Shown here piece after piece: positions 45,125-53,287 of a DNA stretch of 58,960 nucleotides; the stretch's first letter is position 1, and each line of letters starts with the position of its first letter. The notes beneath the pieces are model-generated. The model did no database searches. It saw nothing but the letters and a program-made list of their open reading frames with translations, and had not been told where the DNA came from. This DNA is from Actinomycetes bacterium. Lineage in GTDB: Bacteria > Actinomycetota > Acidimicrobiia > Acidimicrobiales > Palsa-688. Location of the stretch: contig JAKBAM010000010.1 of NCBI GenBank assembly GCA_021809105.1, forward strand, positions 1-58,960, written 5' to 3'. Position numbers and translations under genes: made by a program.

Positions 45125-46134
45125 CGCTCACCCCGGCCCCGCGACGCGGCACCCTGCTGGTCGAGCGCTCGGGCATTGCCGCAGCAGATGGCATCTTGCA
45201 CAGCGGGCGCCAACCCCGACGCCCGCACAGTTCGGACGGGATGGGGATCGCCGATGGGGAATGGCGCATCGCTTCCCAAGAGGACTCGGTCGCCCCCCAC
45301 TCGCCGGACCAGCAACTCGAGGCTGGCCCCATCCAGGGCGACCGTGTCGTACCAGAGGCGGCGGAGGGTATCCGACGGCGATCTCGTCATCGCTGTCTTG
45401 CCCAGGAGCGAAGCCCGCACCAGGCCATCCAGTCGGAACGCTTGGTACGGGAGGAAGCCGCCCCCGTGCACGACGATGACGCGCAGCTCGGGGAGCCGCT
45501 CGAACACGCCCGCCGCCATCATCTCGACCACGGCTGCGCTCGCGTCGATCACCCGGCCGGACACGTTCTGTAGGACTGGCGTGGTGAACGCGCACGAGGG
45601 TCCGTTGCCGGGCGGGTGGAGCATGACGGTGACGTTGCGTTCGGCGGCTCCCCCCCAGAACGGTGACAGCACTTCTCCGGCCAGCGGTGATCCGTGCGGC
45701 GCCGAGTTGACCATTACGGCCGGCGCCTCCACTTCCCGGAGCACGGCGTCCATCTGCTTCAAGGCCGCAGCCGCTCCCGCCGAAAGGTCTACGAAGGGAA
45801 CGGGACGAAGCCGTCCCGCGCTGGTTGCTGTCACCTCGACCAGCGCGTCGTTCACGGCGCAAACCCATTCCGCGCCGATCGGATCCGGGATCGGGCGCCA
45901 TGTGAAAAGGTCGAGCCAGGGCGACACCCACTGCTCGGCGATGCTCTCGTCATCCATCCAACGCAACCGTTCAGGCACCGACACCATAGGGGTGCCCAAC
46001 GGCCCGAGGCGCCGACCGCCGTCGACCAGGGATCTGCCGTCGAGGGATACTCCGGGGACCTGCCCGTCGCCGACCATGCCCAGGAGCGGCTCAGGGACCA
46101 GATGGGCGTGGGCGTCGATGTGGTGGGGATTCAC
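45121..46134 (-). CDS. Amidohydrolase_2 family protein (ACMSD-like)
   Basis: A 337-residue TIM-barrel enzyme. The metal ligands are IDAHAHLVP, HPPG, VIVHGGGFLPYQ and the aspartate of LLGSDAPFPIGD. The family includes 2-amino-3-carboxymuconate-semialdehyde decarboxylase and related non-oxidative decarboxylases and hydrolases in ring-cleavage routes. The substrate is unknown. It overlaps the GntR gene and the next hydrolase gene by 4 bp each (GTGA both times). Confidence 0.86.
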   Translation of the reverse strand: MNPHHIDAHAHLVPEPLLGMVGDGQVPGVSLDGRSLVDGGRRLGPLGTPMVSVPERLRWMDDESIAEQWVSPWLDLFTWRPIPDPIGAEWVCAVNDALVEVTATSAGRLRPVPFVDLSAGAAAALKQMDAVLREVEAPAVMVNSAPHGSPLAGEVLSPFWGGAAERNVTVMLHPPGNGPSCAFTTPVLQNVSGRVIDASAAVVEMMAAGVFERLPELRVIVVHGGGFLPYQAFRLDGLVRASLLGKTAMTRSPSDTLRRLWYDTVALDGASLELLVRRVGGDRVLLGSDAPFPIGDPHPVRTVRASGLAPAVQDAICCGNARALDQQGAASRGRGER

Positions 46135-46997
46135 AGGGTCTCCCCCTGGGCATCCTCAGCGACCGTTGTCGCCTCCTGGATGAGTCCCGATCTCTCCAGG
46201 GCCCGGTACCCGGCCATGATCAGGCCTCGCGTCATCGCGGTGGCTGTGATCGCGTCGCGCTCGTCGTAGGCGATGAGCAGGCGCCGGTGGTCCTCGACCG
46301 AGCGGGCGAGCCGTCCGGGCTGCGACAGGCTCAGGTGGCGAAACTGCAGGGTGCGCATTCCGAGCATGCCGAGGATCCGCTGGAGCTGCTCGTTGCCGGC
46401 CAGGCGGACCTCCACCAGGCGGAAGCCCACGTTGTGCCAGAAGTAATCGTCGACCGCCCCGCGCTCGGCATCGTCCTCCAGGGCCGCCTGCCACTCCCAG
46501 AGCTCGGCCAGGCGGTCCGCAGGGCAGTCGGCCACGATCAGCTGGCTGACGAGGGCGAACAAGCTGGCACGTAGGTCGTACACATCCTTGACCTGCCGCA
46601 GGCTCACGTTCGCCACGTAGGGCCGGCGGTGCGGGGGCACCACGACGGCCCCTTGGCGCTCCAGCTCGGCAAGCGCCTCCCTGACCGGGGTGCGGCTCGT
46701 GTTGAATCGGCGGGCGAGTCCAACTGAGTTGAGGCTCTCGCCCGGCCGGAGGCGGCCCTCCACGATGGCGATGGCGATCTCGTCGAAGATCTGCTGGGCG
46801 AGCGGCGCGCGCTCCGTGTCGTCGCGCATGCTGGCGAGCATGAGCCCCCGGCGGTCCTGGAGGGCGGTCGCCGGGTCGAGGCGCGGGACGCTCACCCCGC
46901 TGGAAACGGGCTGCACCGCCCCCGGCAGCATGGTGACGCGCGGGAACCGGGTCGAAGCCCCCACCATCTCACTCGGAGATCTGCCGTTCCCGCTCAC
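46131..46997 (-). CDS. GntR-family transcriptional regulator (FCD/FadR subfamily)
   Basis: A 288-residue regulator. A winged helix (APLAQQIFDEIAIAIVEGRLRPGESLNSVGLARRFNTSRTPVREALAELE in blocks) begins after an unusual N-terminal extension of about 60 residues. A helical FCD ligand-binding domain follows, with metal-type histidines (DDYFWHNVGFRLVE, SVEDHRRLLIAYD). It sits in mid-operon between ubiD and the ACMSD-like gene and probably senses a pathway compound. Likely targets are the repeats at 51944-51978 and 52164-52177. If the 4-bp overlap start is wrong, translation could begin at internal methionines near residue 53. Confidence 0.9.
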   Translation of the reverse strand: MSGNGRSPSEMVGASTRFPRVTMLPGAVQPVSSGVSVPRLDPATALQDRRGLMLASMRDDTERAPLAQQIFDEIAIAIVEGRLRPGESLNSVGLARRFNTSRTPVREALAELERQGAVVVPPHRRPYVANVSLRQVKDVYDLRASLFALVSQLIVADCPADRLAELWEWQAALEDDAERGAVDDYFWHNVGFRLVEVRLAGNEQLQRILGMLGMRTLQFRHLSLSQPGRLARSVEDHRRLLIAYDERDAITATAMTRGLIMAGYRALERSGLIQEATTVAEDAQGETL

Positions 46998-48442
46998 AGC
47001 TCCAGCTCCGGCCAGCGACGTACCACCTGGGCCAGTGCTTCGGGATCTGCCTCCGCTACCGCCGGGAAGTCGCCGAGCCGTTCGAAGGGGCGACAGGCAT
47101 CGATGAGCATGCGACTGTTGTAGTTGGGCCGCCCTGGCTGCCCGAGAGGGTCGACGCGGCTGCCCCAGGTCCGCCGCATGATGTCCACGTCGATCTCGGG
47201 ATCACAGCGGGTGGAGACCGCCCACATCACCTCGTCGAGGTTGCGAGGATCGACGTCGGCGTCGACGGTGATGACGAGTCGGTTCATGTAGGCAGTCACA
47301 GGATGCTGGGCGGCGAGGTATCCGGCCTGGCGGCTGTGGCCGGCGTAGCGTTGCTCGACGGCCACGGCGATGATCGAACGGCCGCCTCCGGCCTCGTGGC
47401 ACCAGACGCCGGCCACACCGCCGAGACCCGTGCCGATCAACGCGTCGGTCGCCATGGCCGACTTCATCACCGAGCGCATATAGGAGTAGTCGTGCGGTGG
47501 CTTGCCCGGGGGGGCGCCGAGGTTGATGGGATCGGCGCGGTGGTAGATGGCGCACACGTCGACGCAGAGCACCTCGGCCGTCCCCCCTGAGTAGTACCCC
47601 GTCCACTCACCGAACGGCCCTTCCGGTCGGGTCCGGTCGGGATACACCCATCCCTCGAAGGCCAGTTCGGCCTCAGCGGCTAGAGGGAGGTCTGTGTGCG
47701 GCGCTCGCACGACGGGGACAGGCTCGCCGAGCATTGCGCCGGCGTAGTCGTACTCGGAGATGCCCGCCGGGACTTCCGTGCCCGCGACGACGAGCAGGGC
47801 CGGATGCTGGCCGAGCGTTGCCGCGATCGGGGCGCGTCCCTCCTTCGCGAACCAGCGTTGGATGTGCTGGGACCCGTGCTTGCCCGCTTCGATGTTGACC
47901 GTCACACTGCGCCCACCGTCCTGCACCTGTATGCGGTAGGCCCCGAGGTTGTGCACCCCCGTGTCCGGGTCGACGGTGACCACAGCGCACCCGGTCCCTA
48001 TGTATGGGCCCCCGTCACGGTCGTGCCAGGTCGGGCACGGAAAGAGGGAGAAATCCACGGCGTCGTCGTGCAGCGCGTGCTCGAGGACCGGACCGTCAGC
48101 CACGGTCTCAGCTGCGAAGGTGGTTGCGCTGGCCGCCCACTCCGCCGGCTTACCCCGCAGAGCCGCCACGAGCGCGTGGTCCGACAGGTTGGTCCCCAAT
48201 CCAAGGCTGGCCCCCATCAAGCCAGGGTTGGAAAGTGACCCGGTGAGAACTCGCATCCCTGCGGGATATCCGGGGATGCAGTCGAAGAGCAGGGCGCGCG
48301 GCCGGTTGCGCCTGTAGTTGACCTGGCTGGCGGCACCGATCTCGAGCGCAGCATCGACACCTTCGAGTCGGAGCAGATCGCCGGCTGCTTCGGCCGCGGC
48401 CAGCCAGGAGCGGAGGTCGAAGGCAGAAGGCACGGAAGCCAT
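46994..48442 (-). CDS. UbiD-family (de)carboxylase
   Basis: A 482-residue prenyl-FMN-dependent decarboxylase, normal family length. Recognisable regions are NPGLMGASLGLG, GCAVVTVDPDTGVHNLGAYR, IAATLGQHPALLVVAGTEVPAGISEYDYAGAMLGEPVPVV and EGPFGEWTGYYSGG, followed by the C-terminal helix with DPEIDVDIMRRTWGSRVDP. Members act on aromatic, heteroaromatic or unsaturated acids. The matching ubiX is in the same operon. The ATG at 48442 overlaps the RraA-like stop by one base. Confidence 0.92.
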   Translation of the reverse strand: MASVPSAFDLRSWLAAAEAAGDLLRLEGVDAALEIGAASQVNYRRNRPRALLFDCIPGYPAGMRVLTGSLSNPGLMGASLGLGTNLSDHALVAALRGKPAEWAASATTFAAETVADGPVLEHALHDDAVDFSLFPCPTWHDRDGGPYIGTGCAVVTVDPDTGVHNLGAYRIQVQDGGRSVTVNIEAGKHGSQHIQRWFAKEGRAPIAATLGQHPALLVVAGTEVPAGISEYDYAGAMLGEPVPVVRAPHTDLPLAAEAELAFEGWVYPDRTRPEGPFGEWTGYYSGGTAEVLCVDVCAIYHRADPINLGAPPGKPPHDYSYMRSVMKSAMATDALIGTGLGGVAGVWCHEAGGGRSIIAVAVEQRYAGHSRQAGYLAAQHPVTAYMNRLVITVDADVDPRNLDEVMWAVSTRCDPEIDVDIMRRTWGSRVDPLGQPGRPNYNSRMLIDACRPFERLGDFPAVAEADPEALAQVVRRWPELEL

Positions 48443-49059
48443 CAGCTGAGCGGAGTCAGGTCGGCGAAGGTCTCCGCCCGCTGGATGATCTCGAGCAGGC
48501 GCTCTGGAGGCACCACCACGACCCCGTCGCCGTCGCCGCACACGATATCGCCGGGACGTACCACTACCCCACCGAGCGCCACCGGCACGTTGAGTTGGCC
48601 CGGGCCGTGCTTGTAGGGGCCCGCCGGCGTCACCGCACGGGCGAACACCGGCAACCCGAGGGCCTCGAGGGCATCCGCGTCGCGGATGGCACCGTCGACC
48701 ACGATCCCGACGGCGCCCTGGTCGCGGGCCTTGGTCACCATGCGATCGCCGAGGAGGGCGCGGGTCTCGTCCCCTTCCCCATTGACCACGAGGACGTCAC
48801 CAGGGCTTAGGCGGTCGAGTGCCGCGTGCACGAAGAGGTTGTCGCCGGCGCGGGTCCACACGGTCAAGGCCCGGCCCTGGAAGCGCGCTCCCTTCCAAAG
48901 TGGCCGGATAGCCGAGTGGACGACGCCCATGCGGTCCATGGCATCACCCAGATCGGCGGTTGTCAGGCGCTCCATCCGTGTGTGGTGCTCGTCGGTCACT
49001 ATCAAAGAGGTGTCTCCTTCGGGGGTGGCGAGAACCGCCGATCGTGCGCTCGGCGTCAT
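48442..49059 (-). CDS. RraA-like / 4-hydroxy-4-methyl-2-oxoglutarate aldolase family protein
   Basis: A 205-residue protein of the RraA/HMG-aldolase fold. The metal and pyruvate site is visible as LLGDRMVTKARDQGAVGIVVDGAIRDADAL. Members of the aldolase branch release pyruvate or oxaloacetate from 4-hydroxy-2-oxo acids at the end of aromatic ring-cleavage routes. Others act as RNase E inhibitors, which is unlikely here. It lies 3 bp after the substrate-binding protein gene. Confidence 0.85.
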   Translation of the reverse strand: MTPSARSAVLATPEGDTSLIVTDEHHTRMERLTTADLGDAMDRMGVVHSAIRPLWKGARFQGRALTVWTRAGDNLFVHAALDRLSPGDVLVVNGEGDETRALLGDRMVTKARDQGAVGIVVDGAIRDADALEALGLPVFARAVTPAGPYKHGPGQLNVPVALGGVVVRPGDIVCGDGDGVVVVPPERLLEIIQRAETFADLTPLS

Positions 49060-49062
49060 GGC

Positions 49063-50049
49063 CTACGACGGCGAATAGATGTACTGGCTGACGCTTGACG
49101 GCGGGGTGACCTTGGCCTTCGCGGCTGCCCGCTGGAAGGCCCCCTGGATCAATGAAGGGGTGACGGAGGGGTCCTGCTTCCAGACGTTGAGGAAGAATGT
49201 GTAGGCGATCTTGGCGTCGGCAGGGGTGTTTTGCGTGTTGTACTTCTCGATGGCTGCCTGGGTTTGGGCCGGGTGGGCCCGGAGGTAAGCCAAGTTGGCG
49301 GTTTCCGCGGCGTAGAACTCGTTTATAACCTGTGGATGGCTGGACGCATAGGAATCCGGCGATATGTAAGCCCCCACCGCATAGGGGAAGTTGGACAGAG
49401 ATGTGAGGATGTGACCGCCGACCTGCGTCAGGTTCTGGGCGGTCGGCGGCTGGAAGAAGCCCCCGGCCACAGCCCCGCTACGGATCGCGGAGATCATCTG
49501 CGCAGCCGAGACCAGGTACCGCCGGGTCACCGACGTGGTGCTCATACCATTCTTTTGCAGTAGGTCGTTGAGGGCAAAGTCGGTTTCGGAGCCCTGCGTA
49601 GTCAGTGCGAGGGACTGGCCCGACAGCTGCTGCAGGGACGTTATGTTCTTGTTGACCCACAGCTGCAGGTTGTAGGTGCCCTCGGTGAGCGCCACGTACT
49701 GCAGCTTCTCCCCCTTGAGGATGGCGCTCGCAGTGGTGTCCGCCACCCCTCCCCCGATCTGCGCGCTGCCGCTGAGGAGTGCCGAGACCAGATTGGCCGG
49801 CGTGACCTGCACCAGCTTCACGTTGAGCCCGTAGCGCTGGAAGATGCCGTCGGTCACACCGACGTAGAGGTCCGAGAAGCCCGCTCCCGTCGCGGCGTAC
49901 GCAACAGTGAGGTTCGTCAGGGCCTTGGTGGTCCCGGACGAACCGGCGGCGGTCGTGGTGCTCGTCGAGCTGCTCGACGACCCGCATGCGCTCACCAGCA
50001 TGACCGATCCGATGGCGCCTGCGCCGATCTTCCCCCACTTCGACTTCAT
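49063..50049 (-). CDS. ABC transporter substrate-binding lipoprotein (NitT/TauT type)
   Basis: A 328-residue NMT1/SsuA-like binding protein. The signal peptide ends in the lipobox VSAC with Cys22 as the lipidation site, followed by a Ser/Thr-rich linker. The mature part has AYAATGAGFSDLYVGVTDGIFQRYGL and LLSGSAQIGGGVADTTASAI, typical of the family. Known ligands are sulfonates, nitrate, pyrimidine precursors and aromatic acids. The ATG at 50049 has AAGGAG six bases upstream. It is the third gene of the transporter. Confidence 0.92.
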   Translation of the reverse strand: MKSKWGKIGAGAIGSVMLVSACGSSSSSTSTTTAAGSSGTTKALTNLTVAYAATGAGFSDLYVGVTDGIFQRYGLNVKLVQVTPANLVSALLSGSAQIGGGVADTTASAILKGEKLQYVALTEGTYNLQLWVNKNITSLQQLSGQSLALTTQGSETDFALNDLLQKNGMSTTSVTRRYLVSAAQMISAIRSGAVAGGFFQPPTAQNLTQVGGHILTSLSNFPYAVGAYISPDSYASSHPQVINEFYAAETANLAYLRAHPAQTQAAIEKYNTQNTPADAKIAYTFFLNVWKQDPSVTPSLIQGAFQRAAAKAKVTPPSSVSQYIYSPS

Positions 50050-50099
50050 ATTGCTCCTTTTTGTTGTTGTCTTGAAGACGCGCTGTCCGGGCATCGTCG

Positions 50100-50963
50100 C
50101 TATTGCGCCTGCGACCATGAGATGACCCGTCGCTCGACCGCCCCGATCAGGCGTGTGAGCAGCAAGGCCGCGACCGCCATCACGACGATGCCCGCCATGG
50201 CGGTGCTCATCTCGAAGTTTGACGTTGCGTTCTGCACGAAGTAGCCGAGGCCGTTGGCCGAGAGGAAGAACTCGACGACGATTGCCCCTACGAGCGCCCG
50301 AGCTACCGCCAGTCGCAGGCCGGTTAGGATGAAGGGCATCGCCGCCGGGATCAGGATGGAGGTGAAGAAGCGCAGTCGGGACACGGAGAACACGGTGCCG
50401 ACCCGTAAGTAGTCGCGGTCGATGTTGCGTACGCCTGCTTGGGTGTTGATGATCAGCGGCAAGATCCCCGCCCAGATCACGACCACTACCCGGGACCGCT
50501 CTCCTAGCCCGAACCAGAAGATGATTAGTGGCAGGAACAACACGTAGGGCACCGAGTTGAGGATGCTCACGATAGGATCAGCCATCTGGCGCAGCATGGC
50601 AAAGCGTCCGAGCACGATGCCGAGGGGGATTCCGGCGAGGATGATGATGGCCAGAGCCCATCCCACCTCGGTGGCGGTGGTACCGATCGGGGCCCATATC
50701 GCGCCCGTAGAGAAGAGGTGGATGTCTTGGCGAAGCACCTGGGTGGGATCCGAGCTGATGTGGATGTCCACCACGCCTGTCACGGCGCAGACCTGCCATG
50801 CGACGAGTAGCAAAAGGACGCCGACGGTTCCGAACAGGAGCGACGCGTGCGGGATGCGTTGTCCGATGCCAGGTGAGCCGAAGCTGAGTACCGGGTCAGC
50901 CGACCCACCTCCGACCGGCGGCCCCGGGTCCGACGACGTCACATCCGAGATGGCGGTGGTCAT
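50100..50963 (-). CDS. ABC transporter permease (NitT/TauT type)
   Basis: A 287-residue inner-membrane permease with about six hydrophobic helices after a polar N terminus of 40 residues. The EAA-like loop that contacts the ATPase is around SVSRLRFFTSILIPAAMPFILTGLRLAVARA. The start overlaps the ATPase gene by 4 bp. Pairs with the adjacent ATPase and binding protein. Confidence 0.93.
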   Translation of the reverse strand: MTTAISDVTSSDPGPPVGGGSADPVLSFGSPGIGQRIPHASLLFGTVGVLLLLVAWQVCAVTGVVDIHISSDPTQVLRQDIHLFSTGAIWAPIGTTATEVGWALAIIILAGIPLGIVLGRFAMLRQMADPIVSILNSVPYVLFLPLIIFWFGLGERSRVVVVIWAGILPLIINTQAGVRNIDRDYLRVGTVFSVSRLRFFTSILIPAAMPFILTGLRLAVARALVGAIVVEFFLSANGLGYFVQNATSNFEMSTAMAGIVVMAVAALLLTRLIGAVERRVISWSQAQ

Positions 50964-51859
50964 GGTGCAGAAACCTCGCTTCGCGTAGATCGCGGGGAGC
51001 CGGTACTCGCAACCTCGACCCCTTCTGCCCTGTAGGTCGGACGACCGTAGAGGGCATCGAGGATCCGGTCGTGATAAGCCATGAACTCCCGGCTGGAGCG
51101 CACCGCTGCAGTACGGGGCCGCCCCAGGCTGACGGGAATGTCGTCGATGATCGTCCCGGGCGATTTGGAGAACACCAACACCCGGTCTGCCATGAGCACT
51201 GCCTCGGCGACGTCATGGGTTACGAACACCGCCGTCGTGCTGGACTCGATTGCCGAGCCTTGCCACATGCGGACGAGCTCGTCCTGCATGACCTCACGGG
51301 TCTGCGCGTCGAGGGCGCCGAAGGGCTCGTCGAGTAGCAACAGGGACGGTTCGGTGACAAGGGCACGTGCCAGGTTCACCCGCTGCTTCATGCCCCCCGA
51401 CAGTTCGCGCGCTCGGCGGTGAGCGACATCGCCGAGGCCGACGAGTTTGATGACTGCCTCAGCCCGTGCCTTGGCGGCGGCGTCGAGACGGCCCTGAGCT
51501 TGGCAACCGAAGATGACATTGCCGTACACGTCCCGCCACGGGAACAGTGACGGGCTCTGGAACACGAGGCTGCGGTCCTTCGCCGGACCATCGATCGGGC
51601 GCCCATCGACGCGGATCTCGCCGGCGCCGACGTGGACCAGCCCGGCCAGGGCTTCCAGGAAAGTGCTCTTTCCGCATCCGCTCGGGCCTACGAGCATGAC
51701 GAACTCACCCTGGTGCACCGTCATGTTGAGATCTCGGCAGGCCAGTACCTGTTCACCGCGCCGACGGCCGGGGTAGCCCAGCGAAACGTGCTCGACCTCC
51801 AGCGAGGGCGACCGCTTCGGTGCGGGACTCTTTGCCTCCGCATCTGCCAGCTCGGACAT
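50960..51859 (-). CDS. ABC transporter ATP-binding protein (NitT/TauT type)
   Basis: A 299-residue ATPase. Walker A is GPSGCGKST, the Q-loop VFQSPSLFPW, the signature LSGGMKQRVNLARAL, Walker B LLLLDEPFGALD and the switch VFVTHDVAEA. It is the first gene of the 13-gene operon. The ATG at 51859 has a GGGGAGGAGAG ribosome binding site 6-8 bases upstream. A strong promoter lies about 100 bp further up. Confidence 0.95.
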   Translation of the reverse strand: MSELADAEAKSPAPKRSPSLEVEHVSLGYPGRRRGEQVLACRDLNMTVHQGEFVMLVGPSGCGKSTFLEALAGLVHVGAGEIRVDGRPIDGPAKDRSLVFQSPSLFPWRDVYGNVIFGCQAQGRLDAAAKARAEAVIKLVGLGDVAHRRARELSGGMKQRVNLARALVTEPSLLLLDEPFGALDAQTREVMQDELVRMWQGSAIESSTTAVFVTHDVAEAVLMADRVLVFSKSPGTIIDDIPVSLGRPRTAAVRSSREFMAYHDRILDALYGRPTYRAEGVEVASTGSPRSTRSEVSAP

Positions 51860-51943
51860 ATCAGCTCTCCTCCCCTGGACACGACGGGCTCACGTACCGC
51901 CACCCGTCCTCCCACACCATCCGCACTTGGCGTATGTCCAAGT

Positions 51944-51978
51944 CGTAGTGTCGCCACTTACCGTAGTGTCGCCAGTTA
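51944..51978. promoter_or_regulatory. Tandem operator-like repeats over the minus-strand promoter
   Basis: CGTAGTGTCGCCACTTA (51944-51960) and CGTAGTGTCGCCAGTTA (51962-51978) differ at one base and are spaced by 18 bp. The first contains inverted half-sites AGTG/CACT around four bases. Together they cover the -10 and the start region, where a repressor such as the operon's GntR protein would act. Confidence 0.6.
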
Positions 51979-51988
51979 GGGCTGTCAA
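51960..51988 (-). promoter_or_regulatory. Probable sigma70-type promoter of the 13-gene operon
   Basis: On the minus strand TTGACA (51988-51983) is a perfect -35. A 17-bp spacer leads to TACGGT (51965-51960), which fits TAnnnT. The leader to the ABC ATPase start would be about 95 bases. Confidence 0.65.
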
Positions 51989-52129
51989 GCCGACCTGCAT
52001 ACGTGGTACGGGTGGTGAGCAACTACCCCACCCCGACGCCAGCAGCCGACCAGTCTGCCTTGTAGTACAAGGGAGAAGAGAGGTTCGCCCCTGCATCAGT
52101 ACCGCAGGCAGGGGGCTGAGCCGGCTCCC

Positions 52130-52158
52130 TTGACCTTTCGGTTCCATCATCCTAGAGT
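52130..52158 (+). promoter_or_regulatory. Probable promoter of the monooxygenase operon
   Basis: TTGACC (52130-52135) is separated by 17 bp from TAGAGT (52153-52158). Transcription would start near 52165, about 60 bases before the ATG at 52226. Confidence 0.6.
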
Positions 52159-52163
52159 GCATA

Positions 52164-52177
52164 ATTGTCGACACTTG
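52164..52177. promoter_or_regulatory. Third operator-like element at the start of the plus-strand transcript
   Basis: ATTGTCGACACTTG includes the palindrome TGTCGACA (52166-52173) and matches the core of the two repeats at 51944-51978 (TGTCGnCACTT). It sits on the predicted transcription start. Confidence 0.5.
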
Positions 52178-52225
52178 GCGGTGGGTGCTATGCGTAGCCC
52201 GTGTTGCCGCCCCAGGGGAGGATCA

Positions 52226-53242
52226 ATGGAATTCGGCATCTTCGATCACACCGAACGCAAGAGTGGGCAGACCATCGGCGAGGTTTACGCCGAGCGGCGC
52301 CGGTTGGCGCGTGCTGCGGACGAAGCAGGCTGCTTCTGCTATCACGTCTCGGAGCATCACGGCACGCCCCTGTCGATGGCGCCATCGCCGAGCGTGCTCC
52401 TGTCCGTGCTGGCCGCCGAGACGACCCGCATGCACATCGGGCCTCTGGGGGTGCTCCTCCCGCTCTACCAGCCGCTGCGGCTCATCGAGGAGATCTGCAT
52501 GCTCGACCACCTGAGTGGAGGGCGCCTCGAGCTGGGCATCGGGCGTGGGGTCAACAAGATCGAGCTGAAGTTCTACAACGTCGACATGGAACAGTCGCGG
52601 GCGATGTTCGACGAGGCCCTCCAGGTCGTATTGATGGGGCTGACCGGTGACACGCTCGACTTCCAAGGCCAGTACTACGACTACGACATGGTCCCGATGG
52701 AGATCGCTCCCGCGCAGCAGCCGCACCCGCCGATCTGGTATCCGACGAGCAACCTCCAGAGCGTGCCCTGGGTCGCGAAGCGCGGTTTCAACACCATCTT
52801 CGCCGGTGAGCTGGATCACATAGCGGAGCAGGTCAGGTCATACAAGGAGCACCTCGACCCGTCCCTGCAAGGCGCCACCCGCTTCGGCATCCACCCCTTC
52901 ATCGTCGTGGCCCCCACCGACGAGGAAGCCCTCGAAGTAGGGGAGGCGGCGTATCGGACCCACCACGACAACCTCGCCCACCTGAAGAGCTGGAAGGGTC
53001 GGACGACGGAGATGACGCGCACTCAGAACCTCAAGGCACCGCACACCCTTCGCGACGCGATCGACCAGGGATGGGCGGCAGCCGGTTCGCCCACGGCGGT
53101 GCGGGACCAGCTCTGCACCATCCTCGACAAGACCGCCTGCAACTACGTCCTCTACACCCCGGTCAGCGGCAATACCCCCACCGACTTCGGGCTACGTGCG
53201 CTCGACCTCTTTGCCGAGCAGGTAGTCCCCGGGCTGCCCTGA
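52226..53242 (+). CDS. LLM-class (luciferase-like) flavin-dependent oxidoreductase
   Basis: A 338-residue TIM-barrel monooxygenase of the bacterial luciferase family. MEFGIFDHTER opens the barrel; VSEHHGTPLSMAPSPSVLLSVLAAETTRMHIG and LDHLSGGRLELGIGRG are family hallmarks. Such enzymes use FMNH2 supplied by a separate reductase, and one is encoded two genes downstream. The ATG at 52226 has GGGGAGG five bases upstream. The substrate is unknown; relatives open N-heterocycles, desulfonate alkanesulfonates or oxidise aldehydes. Confidence 0.92.
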   Translation: MEFGIFDHTERKSGQTIGEVYAERRRLARAADEAGCFCYHVSEHHGTPLSMAPSPSVLLSVLAAETTRMHIGPLGVLLPLYQPLRLIEEICMLDHLSGGRLELGIGRGVNKIELKFYNVDMEQSRAMFDEALQVVLMGLTGDTLDFQGQYYDYDMVPMEIAPAQQPHPPIWYPTSNLQSVPWVAKRGFNTIFAGELDHIAEQVRSYKEHLDPSLQGATRFGIHPFIVVAPTDEEALEVGEAAYRTHHDNLAHLKSWKGRTTEMTRTQNLKAPHTLRDAIDQGWAAAGSPTAVRDQLCTILDKTACNYVLYTPVSGNTPTDFGLRALDLFAEQVVPGLP

Positions 53243-53287
53243 GCAACCTGTCCATCACGCGACCCTCGACGAAAAAGCGGAGACCCA

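Larger units (their letters stand above)
51860..52225. promoter_or_regulatory. Divergent control region of the catabolic locus (no gene)
   Basis: This 366-bp stretch has no convincing gene on either strand. It holds one promoter for each direction (51960-51988 minus, 52130-52158 plus) and three copies of a TGTCGnCA element. It also has an inverted repeat CTTGG-N7-CCAAG at 51926-51942. The lower GC and higher TA content around 52130-52170 fit a promoter. Confidence 0.8.

Noticed and set aside
38219..48442. HMF/2-furoate (Hmf) degradation cluster
   Set aside because: UbiD/UbiX, a Mo hydroxylase and a distant CoA ligase are reminiscent, but the ligase is in a separate operon and the LLM monooxygenase, aldolase and amidohydrolases are not part of that pathway.
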